DNA of 64,000 bases from Corynebacterium hylobatis (GTDB lineage: Bacteria > Actinomycetota > Actinomycetes > Mycobacteriales > Mycobacteriaceae). Shown here piece after piece: positions 9,942-17,584 of this stretch. The stretch spans positions 186,001 to 250,000 of the forward strand of contig NZ_RXHJ01000005.1 in NCBI RefSeq assembly GCF_003955685.1. Reading direction: 5' to 3'. Under the pieces are notes generated by a model. The model was not told where the DNA came from. It made no database searches and saw nothing but the letters and a program-made list of their open reading frames with translations. The position numbers were made by a program, and so were the translations under genes. Within the stretch, counting starts at the first letter, position 1. Each line of letters begins with the position of its first letter.

Positions 9942-11072
9942 TCAGTCGATGGACACCCCGATCCACACCGGCTCCGGGACGAGGGTCACCCCGAAACGAT
10001 CGCGGACCCCGTCCCGGACCTCCCGGGCCAGGGCCACCAGGTCTGCGGTGACTGCGCTACCGCGGTTGGTCAGGGCGAGGGTGTGTTTCGTCGACAGGCG
10101 CACCGGCGCCCCCTCCGCCGGATAGCCACGGTGGAAGCCGGTCCGGTCGATCAACCACGCGGCGGACAGCTTGACCTGCCCCTCCCCCGCCGGGAAGCGC
10201 GGCATCCGGTCGGCGTCCTCACCGCCGCGCTCCGCACGCACCGCCGCCTGTACGGCATCAGCCACCGCCACCTCCACCACCGGGTTGGTGAAGAAAGAGC
10301 CCGCGGACCAGGTGTCGTGGTCGCTCTCCTCGAGCACCATCCCCTTGCCCCGGCGCAGCGCCAGGACCGCCTCGCGGACCTGCGCCACCGGACGCCGCTC
10401 CCCGGCTGCGGTAGCCCCCAGGCTGCGGGAGAGCTCCCCGAAGCGCAGCGGCGCCGACTGTCCGTCCGGGTTCAGCTGCATCTCCAGTTCCAGGACCACA
10501 CCCCGGCCGGTGAACTTCAGATTCGACCGGCGGTAGGCCAGCTCCAGGGAATCAGCGTCCACCCAGGAGACCTCGCCGGTGGCGCGCTCCAGCAGCAGCA
10601 CACGGGTGAGCACCTCCGAGATCTCCGCCCCGTAGGCCCCGACATTCTGCACCGGGGTGGCACCGGCGGAACCGGGGATGCCGGACAGACACTCGATACC
10701 ACCCAGACCGGCCGCAACCGTGGCGGCCACGACGTCATCCCATACCGCGCCCGCCCCGACGCGGACCAGACCGCTGCCGGTGTCCAGCTCGAGGGCGTCG
10801 TTCTCCAGGATCACGGCCACCAGCCCGAGGTCCCCGTCGGCGACAACGAGGTTGGAGCCGCCGCCGACGATGAGGAGGGGGATGGCGGCGGCGTCGAGAA
10901 GCTGCACGACCTCAGCCACGGCTTCGGTGGTGCCGCACCGCACCGCGAGGAGGGGGCGTCCCCCCAGGTGGAGGGTGGTCAGCCCGGCGAACGTGGTGTC
11001 CTCATCGAGGCTCACATCCGCGATTCGGGTGAGACACTTGCGGATGTCCGGGGTCAGAGATGAATCGGTCAC
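9942..11072 (-). CDS. murB: UDP-N-acetylenolpyruvoylglucosamine reductase MurB
   Basis: FAD- and NADPH-dependent second step of UDP-MurNAc synthesis for peptidoglycan. The 376-residue protein has TTLHLGGRP and LIVGGGSNLVVAD for FAD binding, LSGIPGSAGATPVQNVGAYG, the substrate motif YRRSNLKF, and SAGSFFTNPVV with the catalytic Ser region; SAAWLIDRTGFHRG is near the C-terminus. GTG 11072 is chosen since the family begins about 20 residues before TTLHLGG; the longer open frame has no similarity. It diverges from the DUF2505 protein at 11097 with only 24 nt between the starts. Confidence 0.93.
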   Translation of the reverse strand: MTDSSLTPDIRKCLTRIADVSLDEDTTFAGLTTLHLGGRPLLAVRCGTTEAVAEVVQLLDAAAIPLLIVGGGSNLVVADGDLGLVAVILENDALELDTGSGLVRVGAGAVWDDVVAATVAAGLGGIECLSGIPGSAGATPVQNVGAYGAEISEVLTRVLLLERATGEVSWVDADSLELAYRRSNLKFTGRGVVLELEMQLNPDGQSAPLRFGELSRSLGATAAGERRPVAQVREAVLALRRGKGMVLEESDHDTWSAGSFFTNPVVEVAVADAVQAAVRAERGGEDADRMPRFPAGEGQVKLSAAWLIDRTGFHRGYPAEGAPVRLSTKHTLALTNRGSAVTADLVALAREVRDGVRDRFGVTLVPEPVWIGVSID

Positions 11073-11096
11073 GTGCTCAACGGTAGTCTGTTGGTC

Positions 11097-11600
11097 ATGG
11101 CATCCCGCAGTGAGAACACCGTAACCATCAACCAGCCGGCCGAGAAGGTCCACGCCGCGCTGACCAACGCCGACTACTGGGCATTCATCGCACAGCACCT
11201 CTCCCCCGAGCCAGGCGAGGTCAACTCCTTCGAGGCGACCGAGGGTGGCGCCGTGGTCACCCTCTTCGAGGTCCTGCCGCTGGACATCCTCCCCGAGGCC
11301 GTCCGCGCGATGATCTCCCAGGCGCTGAAGGTCAAGCGCGTCGTCACCGTCGGCCCGCTCACCGACAACGCCTCCCACATCTCCTACACCGCCGATGTCA
11401 AGGGCACCCCCGTCGACTTCCAGGGCGAGATCAACCTCAGCGGCGACGACGCCACCACCACCCTGACCTACAACAACGAGGTCTCCGTGAACATCCCGTT
11501 CATGGGGCCGGCCATCGAGCCGAAGGTCGCCGACGCACTCGGCGACCTGTTCAACACCGAGGGTGAGCTCACCGAGCGCTGGATCTCCGAGAACGCCTAG
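11097..11600 (+). CDS. DUF2505 family protein
   Basis: Conserved actinobacterial protein of 167 residues. It begins MASRSENTVTINQPAEKVHA and has the alternating strand/helix pattern of a START/polyketide-cyclase-like fold (a strand, then a helix-loop with NADYWAFIAQHL, then long strands). DUF2505 members are thought to be SRPBCC-like ligand-binding proteins, but no substrate is known. It is divergent from murB and 29 nt upstream of the methyltransferase, probably in one operon with it. Confidence 0.8.
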   Translation: MASRSENTVTINQPAEKVHAALTNADYWAFIAQHLSPEPGEVNSFEATEGGAVVTLFEVLPLDILPEAVRAMISQALKVKRVVTVGPLTDNASHISYTADVKGTPVDFQGEINLSGDDATTTLTYNNEVSVNIPFMGPAIEPKVADALGDLFNTEGELTERWISENA

Positions 11601-11629
11601 GCGTCCCCCGATTCCCACTGCTTGATCTC

Positions 11630-12469
11630 ATGGCCGACCACACTCCCAACCTCCGCGCACATAATGTCCGCGCGGAGGAGGGCCGTGGTCGGCCTTTCGG
11701 CGTCATCACCCGCGGCACCACCGGCTTCAACCGGTTGCGCCGTTCCGACCGCTGGACGGTGCACCATCCGCGCGTCCGCCGGCTGCTCACCGACGCCCCC
11801 GTGTCTCCCGGTGGCCCTCTCGCCGTCGACGTCGGCTACGGCGCCTCCCACACCACCACCGTGGAATGGGCCGCCCGGCTGCGCACCATCCGCCCCGACC
11901 TCGAGGTCGTCGGCCTGGAGATCGACCCCGGGCGGGTCCTGCCGCCGCAGGGCGGGGTGCGTTTCGAACTCGGCGGTTTCGAGCTCGCCGGACATCACCC
12001 CCATCTGGTGCGCGCCTTCAACGTGCTGCGCCAGTACGACGTCGACCAGGTGGAGAAGGCCTGGGAGTCGGTGTTGCGGCGGTTGGCTCCCGGTGGCCTG
12101 TTCATCGAGGGCACCTGCGATGAAATCGGTCGCCGCGCCGCCTGGCTGCTTCTCGACGCGGACGGCCCCGTCTCCCTCACCCTCGCCTGGGACCCCTTCG
12201 ATGTGGCCACCCCCTCCGATCTGGCGGAACGGCTGCCGAAGATCCTCATCCACCGCAACACCCCCGGTGAACGCATCCATGAGCTGCTCAGTGCCGCCGA
12301 CGACGCCTGGAACCGGGCCGCCGGCTGGGAGCCCTACGGTCCGCGGGTGCGCTGGCGTAACGCGCGCGCCGAGCTCATCGCCGAAGGCTGGCCCATTGAA
12401 TCCGTTCGCCGGAACCTGCGTGACAACATCCTGACCATCCCCTGGGAAGCGGTTGCCCCGGGCACCTGA
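11630..12469 (+). CDS. SAM-dependent methyltransferase, class I fold
   Basis: A 279-residue protein with the SAM-binding glycine motif AVDVGYGASHTTTVEWAARL near residue 65 and an acidic strand end VVGLEIDPGRVLPP at about 90, as in Rossmann-like methyltransferases. The segment AWESVLRRLAPGGLFIEGTCDEIG corresponds to post-motif III. The substrate is not evident. It lies between a DUF2505 gene and an LmeA-type gene, all on the plus strand with short gaps. Similar genes occur near murB in other corynebacteria. Confidence 0.78.
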   Translation: MADHTPNLRAHNVRAEEGRGRPFGVITRGTTGFNRLRRSDRWTVHHPRVRRLLTDAPVSPGGPLAVDVGYGASHTTTVEWAARLRTIRPDLEVVGLEIDPGRVLPPQGGVRFELGGFELAGHHPHLVRAFNVLRQYDVDQVEKAWESVLRRLAPGGLFIEGTCDEIGRRAAWLLLDADGPVSLTLAWDPFDVATPSDLAERLPKILIHRNTPGERIHELLSAADDAWNRAAGWEPYGPRVRWRNARAELIAEGWPIESVRRNLRDNILTIPWEAVAPGT

Positions 12470-12489
12470 TCTACGGGACACTGGCACAC

Positions 12490-13257
12490 ATGGCATCTGC
12501 GCGCTCGGCCTCCTCGGCCATCTGGAAATTCATCGTCGGTCTGCTCGTGGCCCTCCTCGTCCTGCTGCTCGTCGCCGAATTCGGCCTGCGGTGGTTCATG
12601 GGCAACGAACTGCGCACTGAATTCCGGGAGCAGGCCACCCGGGAGGGAGTGGAGCTGACGGAGGACCCCACCATCGCATTCGGTGCCACACCGCTGATCC
12701 TCTCCGCCCCCCGGGGCACCATCCCGGAGGTGGAGGTGACCACGCCCTCCACCCTGCAGGTCACCGGTCAGGAGATCATCGGCCAGCCCGGGACCCACGT
12801 CGTCCTGAACGACCTGCTCATCTCCGACCCCGACAACCCCGTGGCCGGCCGCATGGTCGCCACCACCGAGGTGCCCGACGAGTACCTGCTGGCCGTGATC
12901 CAGCAGTCCATGGCGGAGGAGAACGCCGGCGGGCTGCTCCAGCTCACCGGTGTCACCTCCGATGTCGCGGCCGGTACCCTCAACATCCAGTTCAACAACG
13001 GGATGGCCGAGCTCAACCTCTCCCCCACCCCCGTGGACGGCCAGCTCACCTTCGTGGCCGCCGGTGCCTCCCTCTTCGGCTTCGACCTGCCCGGCCAGGT
13101 CACCGACATGATCACCGCCGCCCTCCGGGAGGGGGTCGCGGAGCAGGCCGCAGGCTTCACCATCGAAGAATTCACCGTCATCGAGGGCGGGGCCCGCATG
13201 CGTGTGAGCGGCGAGAATGTCCCGCTCAGTGAGGTGGGGAATCCACAGCTGCAGTAG
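12490..13257 (+). CDS. LmeA-family (DUF2993) phospholipid-binding envelope protein
   Basis: A 255-residue protein with an N-terminal membrane anchor or uncleaved signal (about residues 13-38, WKFIVGLLVALLVLLLVAEF) and an extracytoplasmic domain of the DUF2993/LmeA family. In mycobacteria LmeA is a periplasmic phospholipid-binding protein needed for lipomannan elongation. The family assignment rests on the overall layout and the segments FGATPLILSAPRGTIPEVEV and LPGQVTDMITAALREGV. The role here is inferred. The 3' end overlaps the convergent deoC-like gene by 32 nt. Confidence 0.75.
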   Translation: MASARSASSAIWKFIVGLLVALLVLLLVAEFGLRWFMGNELRTEFREQATREGVELTEDPTIAFGATPLILSAPRGTIPEVEVTTPSTLQVTGQEIIGQPGTHVVLNDLLISDPDNPVAGRMVATTEVPDEYLLAVIQQSMAEENAGGLLQLTGVTSDVAAGTLNIQFNNGMAELNLSPTPVDGQLTFVAAGASLFGFDLPGQVTDMITAALREGVAEQAAGFTIEEFTVIEGGARMRVSGENVPLSEVGNPQLQ

Positions 13258-13852
13258 AGCTGACACCCACGCGGTCCGCCCCTGATTCCAGGGCGGTGAT
13301 CACGTCCTCCAGTGTCTCCGCGCCGGTCACCGTCAGCGGCAGGCCCGTGCTCACCGACGCCCCGGTGCCCTTCCCCAGCCAGCCGCCGGCCGTGACCAGG
13401 CGGTCCACCCCGGCGAGCCGGGCGGCCCCCGCCACTGCGGCCACGGACTCCGGGGTGCGGGCGGAGGACTCCAGGATGACGGCGAGTGTCACCGGGTGCG
13501 GCACCGCCTCCCGCACGGCCACGAATTCCGCCAGCAGCCGGTTGCTGTCCGCCACGGCCAGGTCCGGGCTCAGCCACACCTCCGTGGCCCCCTGCTGCAC
13601 CGCCAGGCGGGCCTCAGCGGCCTTGACCAGGCTGTGGTGGCGTCCGGTGGGGAAACCCACCACCACGGCCACCGTGAGGCCCTCCGTGTCACCGGCCAGC
13701 TCCACATGGGAGGGCGAGAGCACGATGCCGCCCAGGCCGGTCTCCAGCGCCCCGGACACCGCGGGGGCCACATCCTGCGGGCCGAAACCGGGGCCGACGC
13801 ACATGAGAAAGGCGTGGCCCTTGAGCCACGCCAGATCCGATGTCACGGCCAC
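13226..13852 (-). CDS. DeoC-like aldolase-fold protein with altered active site
   Basis: A 208-residue TIM-barrel protein aligned to deoxyribose-phosphate aldolase by VVVGFPTGRHHSLVKAAEA, the ESSARTPES segment and the phosphate-site ending SGADRVGVSS. The catalytic motifs are changed: the Schiff-base segment (VKTSTGF in DeoC) reads LVTAGGWLGKG, the second lysine segment (KasGGI) reads LTVTGAE, and EIDMV reads EVWLSPD. Classical aldolase activity is therefore doubtful, although annotation pipelines will probably call it deoC. It heads a minus-strand group running away from the DUF2516 gene, which ends 1 nt before this start. Confidence 0.7.
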   Translation of the reverse strand: MAVTSDLAWLKGHAFLMCVGPGFGPQDVAPAVSGALETGLGGIVLSPSHVELAGDTEGLTVAVVVGFPTGRHHSLVKAAEARLAVQQGATEVWLSPDLAVADSNRLLAEFVAVREAVPHPVTLAVILESSARTPESVAAVAGAARLAGVDRLVTAGGWLGKGTGASVSTGLPLTVTGAETLEDVITALESGADRVGVSSTAAVDSPPH

Positions 13853-14140
13853 CTACCAGCCGTGGCTGCCGCTGATCAGGGATTTCAGGTGGGGGCGGAC
13901 GTCGAACCAGTACACGCCGATGGCGACCATGCCCGCCCAGGACAGGAAAGGCACTCGGGTGATGACCACGAAGGCGGAGCCGACGAGGATGGCCACCCAG
14001 ATCCACTTCGTCTGACGGTCAGCCGCCTGGTAGGCGTCGTCGCGCGTGGTCACGGCGAAGAACGCACCGACCACACCAGTCAGGGCGATCAGGGCGAACA
14101 GCAGACGTTCGAAGATGATGTAGCCGGCAATCAGAGTCAT
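13853..14140 (-). CDS. DUF2516 family small membrane protein
   Basis: A 95-residue protein with three hydrophobic segments (about residues 3-30, 45-62 and 65-80) and a conserved tryptophan/arginine region DRQTKWIWVAILVG. This is the layout of the actinobacterial DUF2516 family, whose function is unknown. It is tightly packed between the DeoC-like gene (directly adjacent) and the CGLAU_01105-type gene (8 nt), indicating one operon. Confidence 0.78.
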   Translation of the reverse strand: MTLIAGYIIFERLLFALIALTGVVGAFFAVTTRDDAYQAADRQTKWIWVAILVGSAFVVITRVPFLSWAGMVAIGVYWFDVRPHLKSLISGSHGW

Positions 14141-14148
14141 GGGGAGTT

Positions 14149-14856
14149 CTAGCTGTCCTTGTCGGTGTCGGTGGGCACCTCGGTGGTGCTGATGACCTCA
14201 CCGTCAATCATATGCGGCACCTCACCCTCACCGGTTGTCGAGGGGGCGGTCGGGGTGAAACGCTCCTTCTCCTCCCTGCCCGCCAGCGAACCCGCCCGGC
14301 TGATGAGGTGGTCGAGACGACCCCGGAGCTCGTCGATGAAGGACTGCTCGTGCTGTTCATCACCGGAGGCCGCGCGGCGGACGCGGGCCTGCTCGACGGT
14401 CTCATCGAAGGTCTCGCGCACCGCGGCGACGGCCCGGTCGAAGGCGTTGCGGGCGTCCTCCGCTGATTCGGAATCCTTCGTCTGGTCGGCGGCACGACGT
14501 GCCGAGCCGGCCAGATCCCGGATGATCTCCTCGGCGTGACCCGCAAAGACCGCGGAGACCCGCTTGTAGTCCTCGGTGTTCTTCGCCGCGGACAGTCCCT
14601 CCCGCGCCTCCTGGGCGGCGGCCTTGAAGCGGTCGGTGGTGGAGTCCTCCTCCGTCACCGGGCTGGGCTGTGCGTGCGCCCCGGAGCTGAACCCGGCCTT
14701 CTCCCGGTCCTCCCGGAACCGGCCGGCGAAGTCAGAGACCACGTCCCCCAGACGCGATCCTGCGGAGAGCCAGGCCTGGAACGGCTCCCGCAGATTGTCC
14801 AGCATGGAGCGGTTCTGCTCGTGGTCGGGGGTGGTGTTGTCGTTCGGGGTGGTCAT
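14149..14856 (-). CDS. CGLAU_01105-type helical protein, function unknown
   Basis: A 235-residue, charge-rich and mostly helical protein without membrane segments. It has a short conserved N-terminal part (LREPFQAWLSAGSRLGDVVS), repeated Ala/Arg/Asp-rich helices that look coiled-coil-like (about 70-180), and an acidic low-complexity tail. It resembles a corynebacterial family known only by a locus name. ATG 14856 follows a strong GGAGGG ribosome binding site, so the open frame upstream is not used. It starts the operon with DUF2516 and the DeoC-like gene. Confidence 0.7.
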   Translation of the reverse strand: MTTPNDNTTPDHEQNRSMLDNLREPFQAWLSAGSRLGDVVSDFAGRFREDREKAGFSSGAHAQPSPVTEEDSTTDRFKAAAQEAREGLSAAKNTEDYKRVSAVFAGHAEEIIRDLAGSARRAADQTKDSESAEDARNAFDRAVAAVRETFDETVEQARVRRAASGDEQHEQSFIDELRGRLDHLISRAGSLAGREEKERFTPTAPSTTGEGEVPHMIDGEVISTTEVPTDTDKDS

Positions 14857-14885
14857 GGTGGGGCTTCCCTCCTGAAGAGTCAGCG

Positions 14886-16202
14886 TCACGCTCCGAAGAG
14901 CAGGTGATTCACAGTGTAAATAAGAAGTCCCGCAAGTGCACCGACAATCGTGCCGTTGAGGCGGATGAACTGCAGGTCCTTACCCACCATCAGCTCGATC
15001 TTGTCGCTGGCCTCCGCGGCGTCCCAGCGCTCGACGGTCTCCGAGATGATGGCGGTGACCTCGCCGGCATAGTTGTCTGCCAGGAAGGCCGCGCCACCAG
15101 TGATCCGGCGTTCCAGGCTGGCACGCAGTTCCCCGTCCGTCTGGATGTTGCTGCCCCACGTCAGGCACAGCTCGGTGATCTTCGTGCGCAGCAGGGAGGT
15201 CTCGTCGGTGGCGGCGTCGACCAGGGAGGCGGAGGCGTTCGCCCAGATGGTCGCGGCCGCTCCACGGACGGGGGTCGAACCCATGAGATCCTGTTTGATC
15301 CCCTCCACCCGGGCGATCATCGTCGGATCGTGCTGCAGATCATCCGCGAGGTCGGCGAGGAAACGGCGGATCGTATTGCGGGCCTCATGCGAGGGGTCGT
15401 TGGCGACTGCGGCGGTGAAGCCCACCAGTTCCTTGTACACCTTCGCACCCACCAGCTGCTTCGCGAACTGCGGGGCCCAGGTGGGCATCCGCTCGTCGAT
15501 GAGCTCCACGACGGTGTCCTCCATGCCCTGCACCTTGCGGTGCGCCCACGTGACCACCTCCTGGACCACCGGCTCGGTGCGACCGTCCTCGATGAGACCG
15601 GCCAGCACCCGGCCCGCCGGCGGACCCCAGTGCGGCTCCGCCAACTTGTCGATCAGCTGCGACTGGATCACCGCCTCCGCGTCCGCAGGGTCCAGGGCGC
15701 GGATGGCGTTCGCTGTGAGTCGGCCGGCCTCCCGGGAGACCTTCCCCGCGTTGTCCGGCTGCGACAGCCAGGCACCCAGGCGCTGCGGGATGTCCGCCGA
15801 CCGGACCTTCTCCGTGATCAGCTCCGCGTTGAGGAAGTTCTCCCCCACGAAGCCGGAGAGCGCCTGCCCCAGCTGGTCCTTTTTCTTCGGGATGATCGCG
15901 GTGTGCGGGATCGGGATCCGCAGGGGGTGGCGGAACAGTGCGGTCACGGCGAACCAGTCCGCCAGACCACCGATCATGCCGGCCTCCGCGGCCGCCCGGA
16001 CATAACCGACCCACACAGGGGCCCCGCCCGGCTGCGACTGCCACCAACTACATGCCAGGAAGATGACCGCTGCGACGACCAGCAGGCCGGTGACGAAGGC
16101 CTTGTGGCGGCGCAGCGCGCGTCGACGCTCCGCCTCGACCTCCGGGCCGGGGCCGGGCATCTGCCGGGCGTTGATAAGCGCTGTCTCGCTGTGTCTTCCC
16201 AT
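14886..16202 (-). CDS. DUF445 family membrane protein
   Basis: A 438-residue protein with one hydrophobic segment near the N-terminus (about residues 35-60) and one at the extreme C-terminus (LNGTIVGALAGLLIYTVNH), the end pattern typical of DUF445. The motif GGLADWFAVTALFRHPLRIP is the family hallmark. Its function is unknown; members are proposed to organise envelope membranes. The start is uncertain between ATG 16202 and ATG 16211; both are near a GGAGGG tract. It follows the 29-aa peptide frame at 16229-16318. Confidence 0.85.
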   Translation of the reverse strand: MGRHSETALINARQMPGPGPEVEAERRRALRRHKAFVTGLLVVAAVIFLACSWWQSQPGGAPVWVGYVRAAAEAGMIGGLADWFAVTALFRHPLRIPIPHTAIIPKKKDQLGQALSGFVGENFLNAELITEKVRSADIPQRLGAWLSQPDNAGKVSREAGRLTANAIRALDPADAEAVIQSQLIDKLAEPHWGPPAGRVLAGLIEDGRTEPVVQEVVTWAHRKVQGMEDTVVELIDERMPTWAPQFAKQLVGAKVYKELVGFTAAVANDPSHEARNTIRRFLADLADDLQHDPTMIARVEGIKQDLMGSTPVRGAAATIWANASASLVDAATDETSLLRTKITELCLTWGSNIQTDGELRASLERRITGGAAFLADNYAGEVTAIISETVERWDAAEASDKIELMVGKDLQFIRLNGTIVGALAGLLIYTVNHLLFGA

Positions 16203-16228
16203 GCCCTCCATTATGGACGCCCGCGGTC

Positions 16229-16318
16229 TCACAGCAGTTCCAGGGCGTACTGGAACAGGCTGAACGAGGTCAGCAGGGTGATCAGGGTGATCAGCACGAT
16301 GATGATGTTTCGGCGCAC
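16229..16318 (-). CDS. Possible 29-aa membrane peptide
   Basis: A GTG-initiated frame encodes VRRNIIIVLITLITLLTSFS and nine further residues, ending in LELL. It has a two-arginine N-terminus and a hydrophobic stretch long enough to span a membrane once. It lies between the terminator at 16338-16379 and the DUF445 gene, with its stop 17 nt above the alternative DUF445 start. I see no good ribosome binding site. Evidence is the amino-acid pattern and the otherwise empty interval. Confidence 0.4.
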   Translation of the reverse strand: MRRNIIIVLITLITLLTSFSLFQYALELL

Positions 16319-16337
16319 GGGACCCAGGGTACGAAAA

Positions 16338-16379
16338 AGCTCCGCCCCCTGCCTGCACAGGTCAGGAGGGGGCGGAGCT
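16338..16379 (-). terminator. Rho-independent terminator of the membrane protein gene at 16408
   Basis: Perfect 13-bp inverted repeat AGCTCCGCCCCCT / AGGGGGCGGAGCT (16338-16350 and 16367-16379). On the minus strand it is followed by TTTTTCG. It lies 29 nt below the stop codon of the gene ending at 16408, separating the sdh transcript from the DUF445 gene. Confidence 0.88.
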
Positions 16380-16407
16380 GGTCGCCGAAAGACGTCAGCG
16401 GTGCGGA

Positions 16408-16788
16408 CTAGTTCACGCGACCAGTGGTTTTGCGGTACTCACGGTAGTAGCGGCGACCCCAGAAGATGAGGCCGAAGCCGGCGACCGCGAACACCACGGC
16501 AACGGCCACTCCGATGCCGAAGAGCAGCGGGAGATTATAACCCGCCGGACCCACGCCCGGACCCCAGACCCAGGTGGCGGCGATCCAGATCATGATGCCG
16601 ACGCCGGCCAGGGCCGGTCCGAGCAGCAGACCCATACCGATCCAGGTGGAGGAGCGCTCCAGGGAGGAGTGCGGCGCGCCCAGGGAGTTGGGCTCGTATC
16701 CCTCGATGTAGGAATGGTGCAGCTTGGGTGCATAGTCCGGGAAGGACTCGGATGCCTGATCGGCGACCGCGTAATTGGTGGAAGCCAT
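16408..16788 (-). CDS. Conserved corynebacterial membrane protein downstream of sdhB
   Basis: A 126-residue protein with a hydrophilic N-terminus rich in Tyr/Ser/Pro (about 1-48) and two hydrophobic segments (about 50-72 and 86-108), ending in RRYYREYRKTTGRVN. Its position directly after sdhCAB matches an uncharacterised membrane protein in C. glutamicum. ATG 16788 is chosen, as it gives the conserved start MASTNYAVADQ. It is 46 nt from sdhB and ends at a terminator, so it could be the last gene of the sdh transcript. No function is known. Confidence 0.72.
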   Translation of the reverse strand: MASTNYAVADQASESFPDYAPKLHHSYIEGYEPNSLGAPHSSLERSSTWIGMGLLLGPALAGVGIMIWIAATWVWGPGVGPAGYNLPLLFGIGVAVAVVFAVAGFGLIFWGRRYYREYRKTTGRVN

Positions 16789-16834
16789 AGCCTTTACTCG
16801 CTTTCGTCTCTCGATACTCGGTTCAACACCGAGT

Positions 16835-17584
16835 TTAGTCGTCCTTGCCGCGGAAGGCGGCACGCGCCCGCTCCTTGGTGACGGCGGCGACGGCAGTCAG
16901 CGGGATACCCGCCGGGCAGACGTCGGCGCACTCACCGTAGAGGGAGCAGTGACCGAAGTTGGTCTCCAGCTCGTCAACCATCTGGCGGGCACGCTTGCCA
17001 CGCTCTTCCTTGCCCAGCGGCATGAGGGAGAGATGGACCAGCTTCGCGCCGGTGAACAGGTGCGCGGCACCGTTCGGACAGGCTGCCACACAGGCACCAC
17101 AGCCGATGCAGGCCGCGTGGTCGAGAGCGAGCTCGGCGACCTCATGGTTCATGTGCAGGGTGTCAGCATCCGGGGCGGTACCGGCGTTGATGGAGACGTA
17201 GCCGCCCTTCTGCATGACGCGCTCCAGGGAGGAACGGTCGACGACCATGTCCTTGATGACCGGGAAAGCGGCGGAGCGCATCGGCTCCAGCTTGATGACG
17301 TCGCCCTCGTTGTAACCGACCAGACGCTGCTGGCAGGCCGGGGTGTTCTGACCCGGGCCATGCGGACGGCCGTTGACTGTCAGACCACAGGTGCCGCAGA
17401 TGCCCTCACGGCAGTCCGAGGCGAACATGTAGGGTTCCTTGTTCTCCTCGATCAGGCGGTTGTTGACGTGATCGAGGAGCTCCAGGATCGACATCTGCGG
17501 GACAGCGTCCGGGACCTGGACGGTCTCGAACTTGCCCTCCTGGGTCGGTCCGGCCTGACGCCAGATCTCAAGTGTCAGCTTCAT
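16835..17584 (-). CDS. sdhB: Succinate dehydrogenase iron-sulfur subunit
   Basis: Transfers electrons from SdhA to the quinone site of succinate:menaquinone oxidoreductase. The 249-residue protein carries the [2Fe-2S] motif CREGICGTCG, the cluster motif CIGCGACVAACPNGA and the last cluster motif CSLYGECADVCPAGIP. Its stop-start junction with sdhA is at 17584, giving translational coupling. The cluster spacing is that of the single-cytochrome SdhCAB type found in actinobacteria. Confidence 0.97.
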   Translation of the reverse strand: MKLTLEIWRQAGPTQEGKFETVQVPDAVPQMSILELLDHVNNRLIEENKEPYMFASDCREGICGTCGLTVNGRPHGPGQNTPACQQRLVGYNEGDVIKLEPMRSAAFPVIKDMVVDRSSLERVMQKGGYVSINAGTAPDADTLHMNHEVAELALDHAACIGCGACVAACPNGAAHLFTGAKLVHLSLMPLGKEERGKRARQMVDELETNFGHCSLYGECADVCPAGIPLTAVAAVTKERARAAFRGKDD

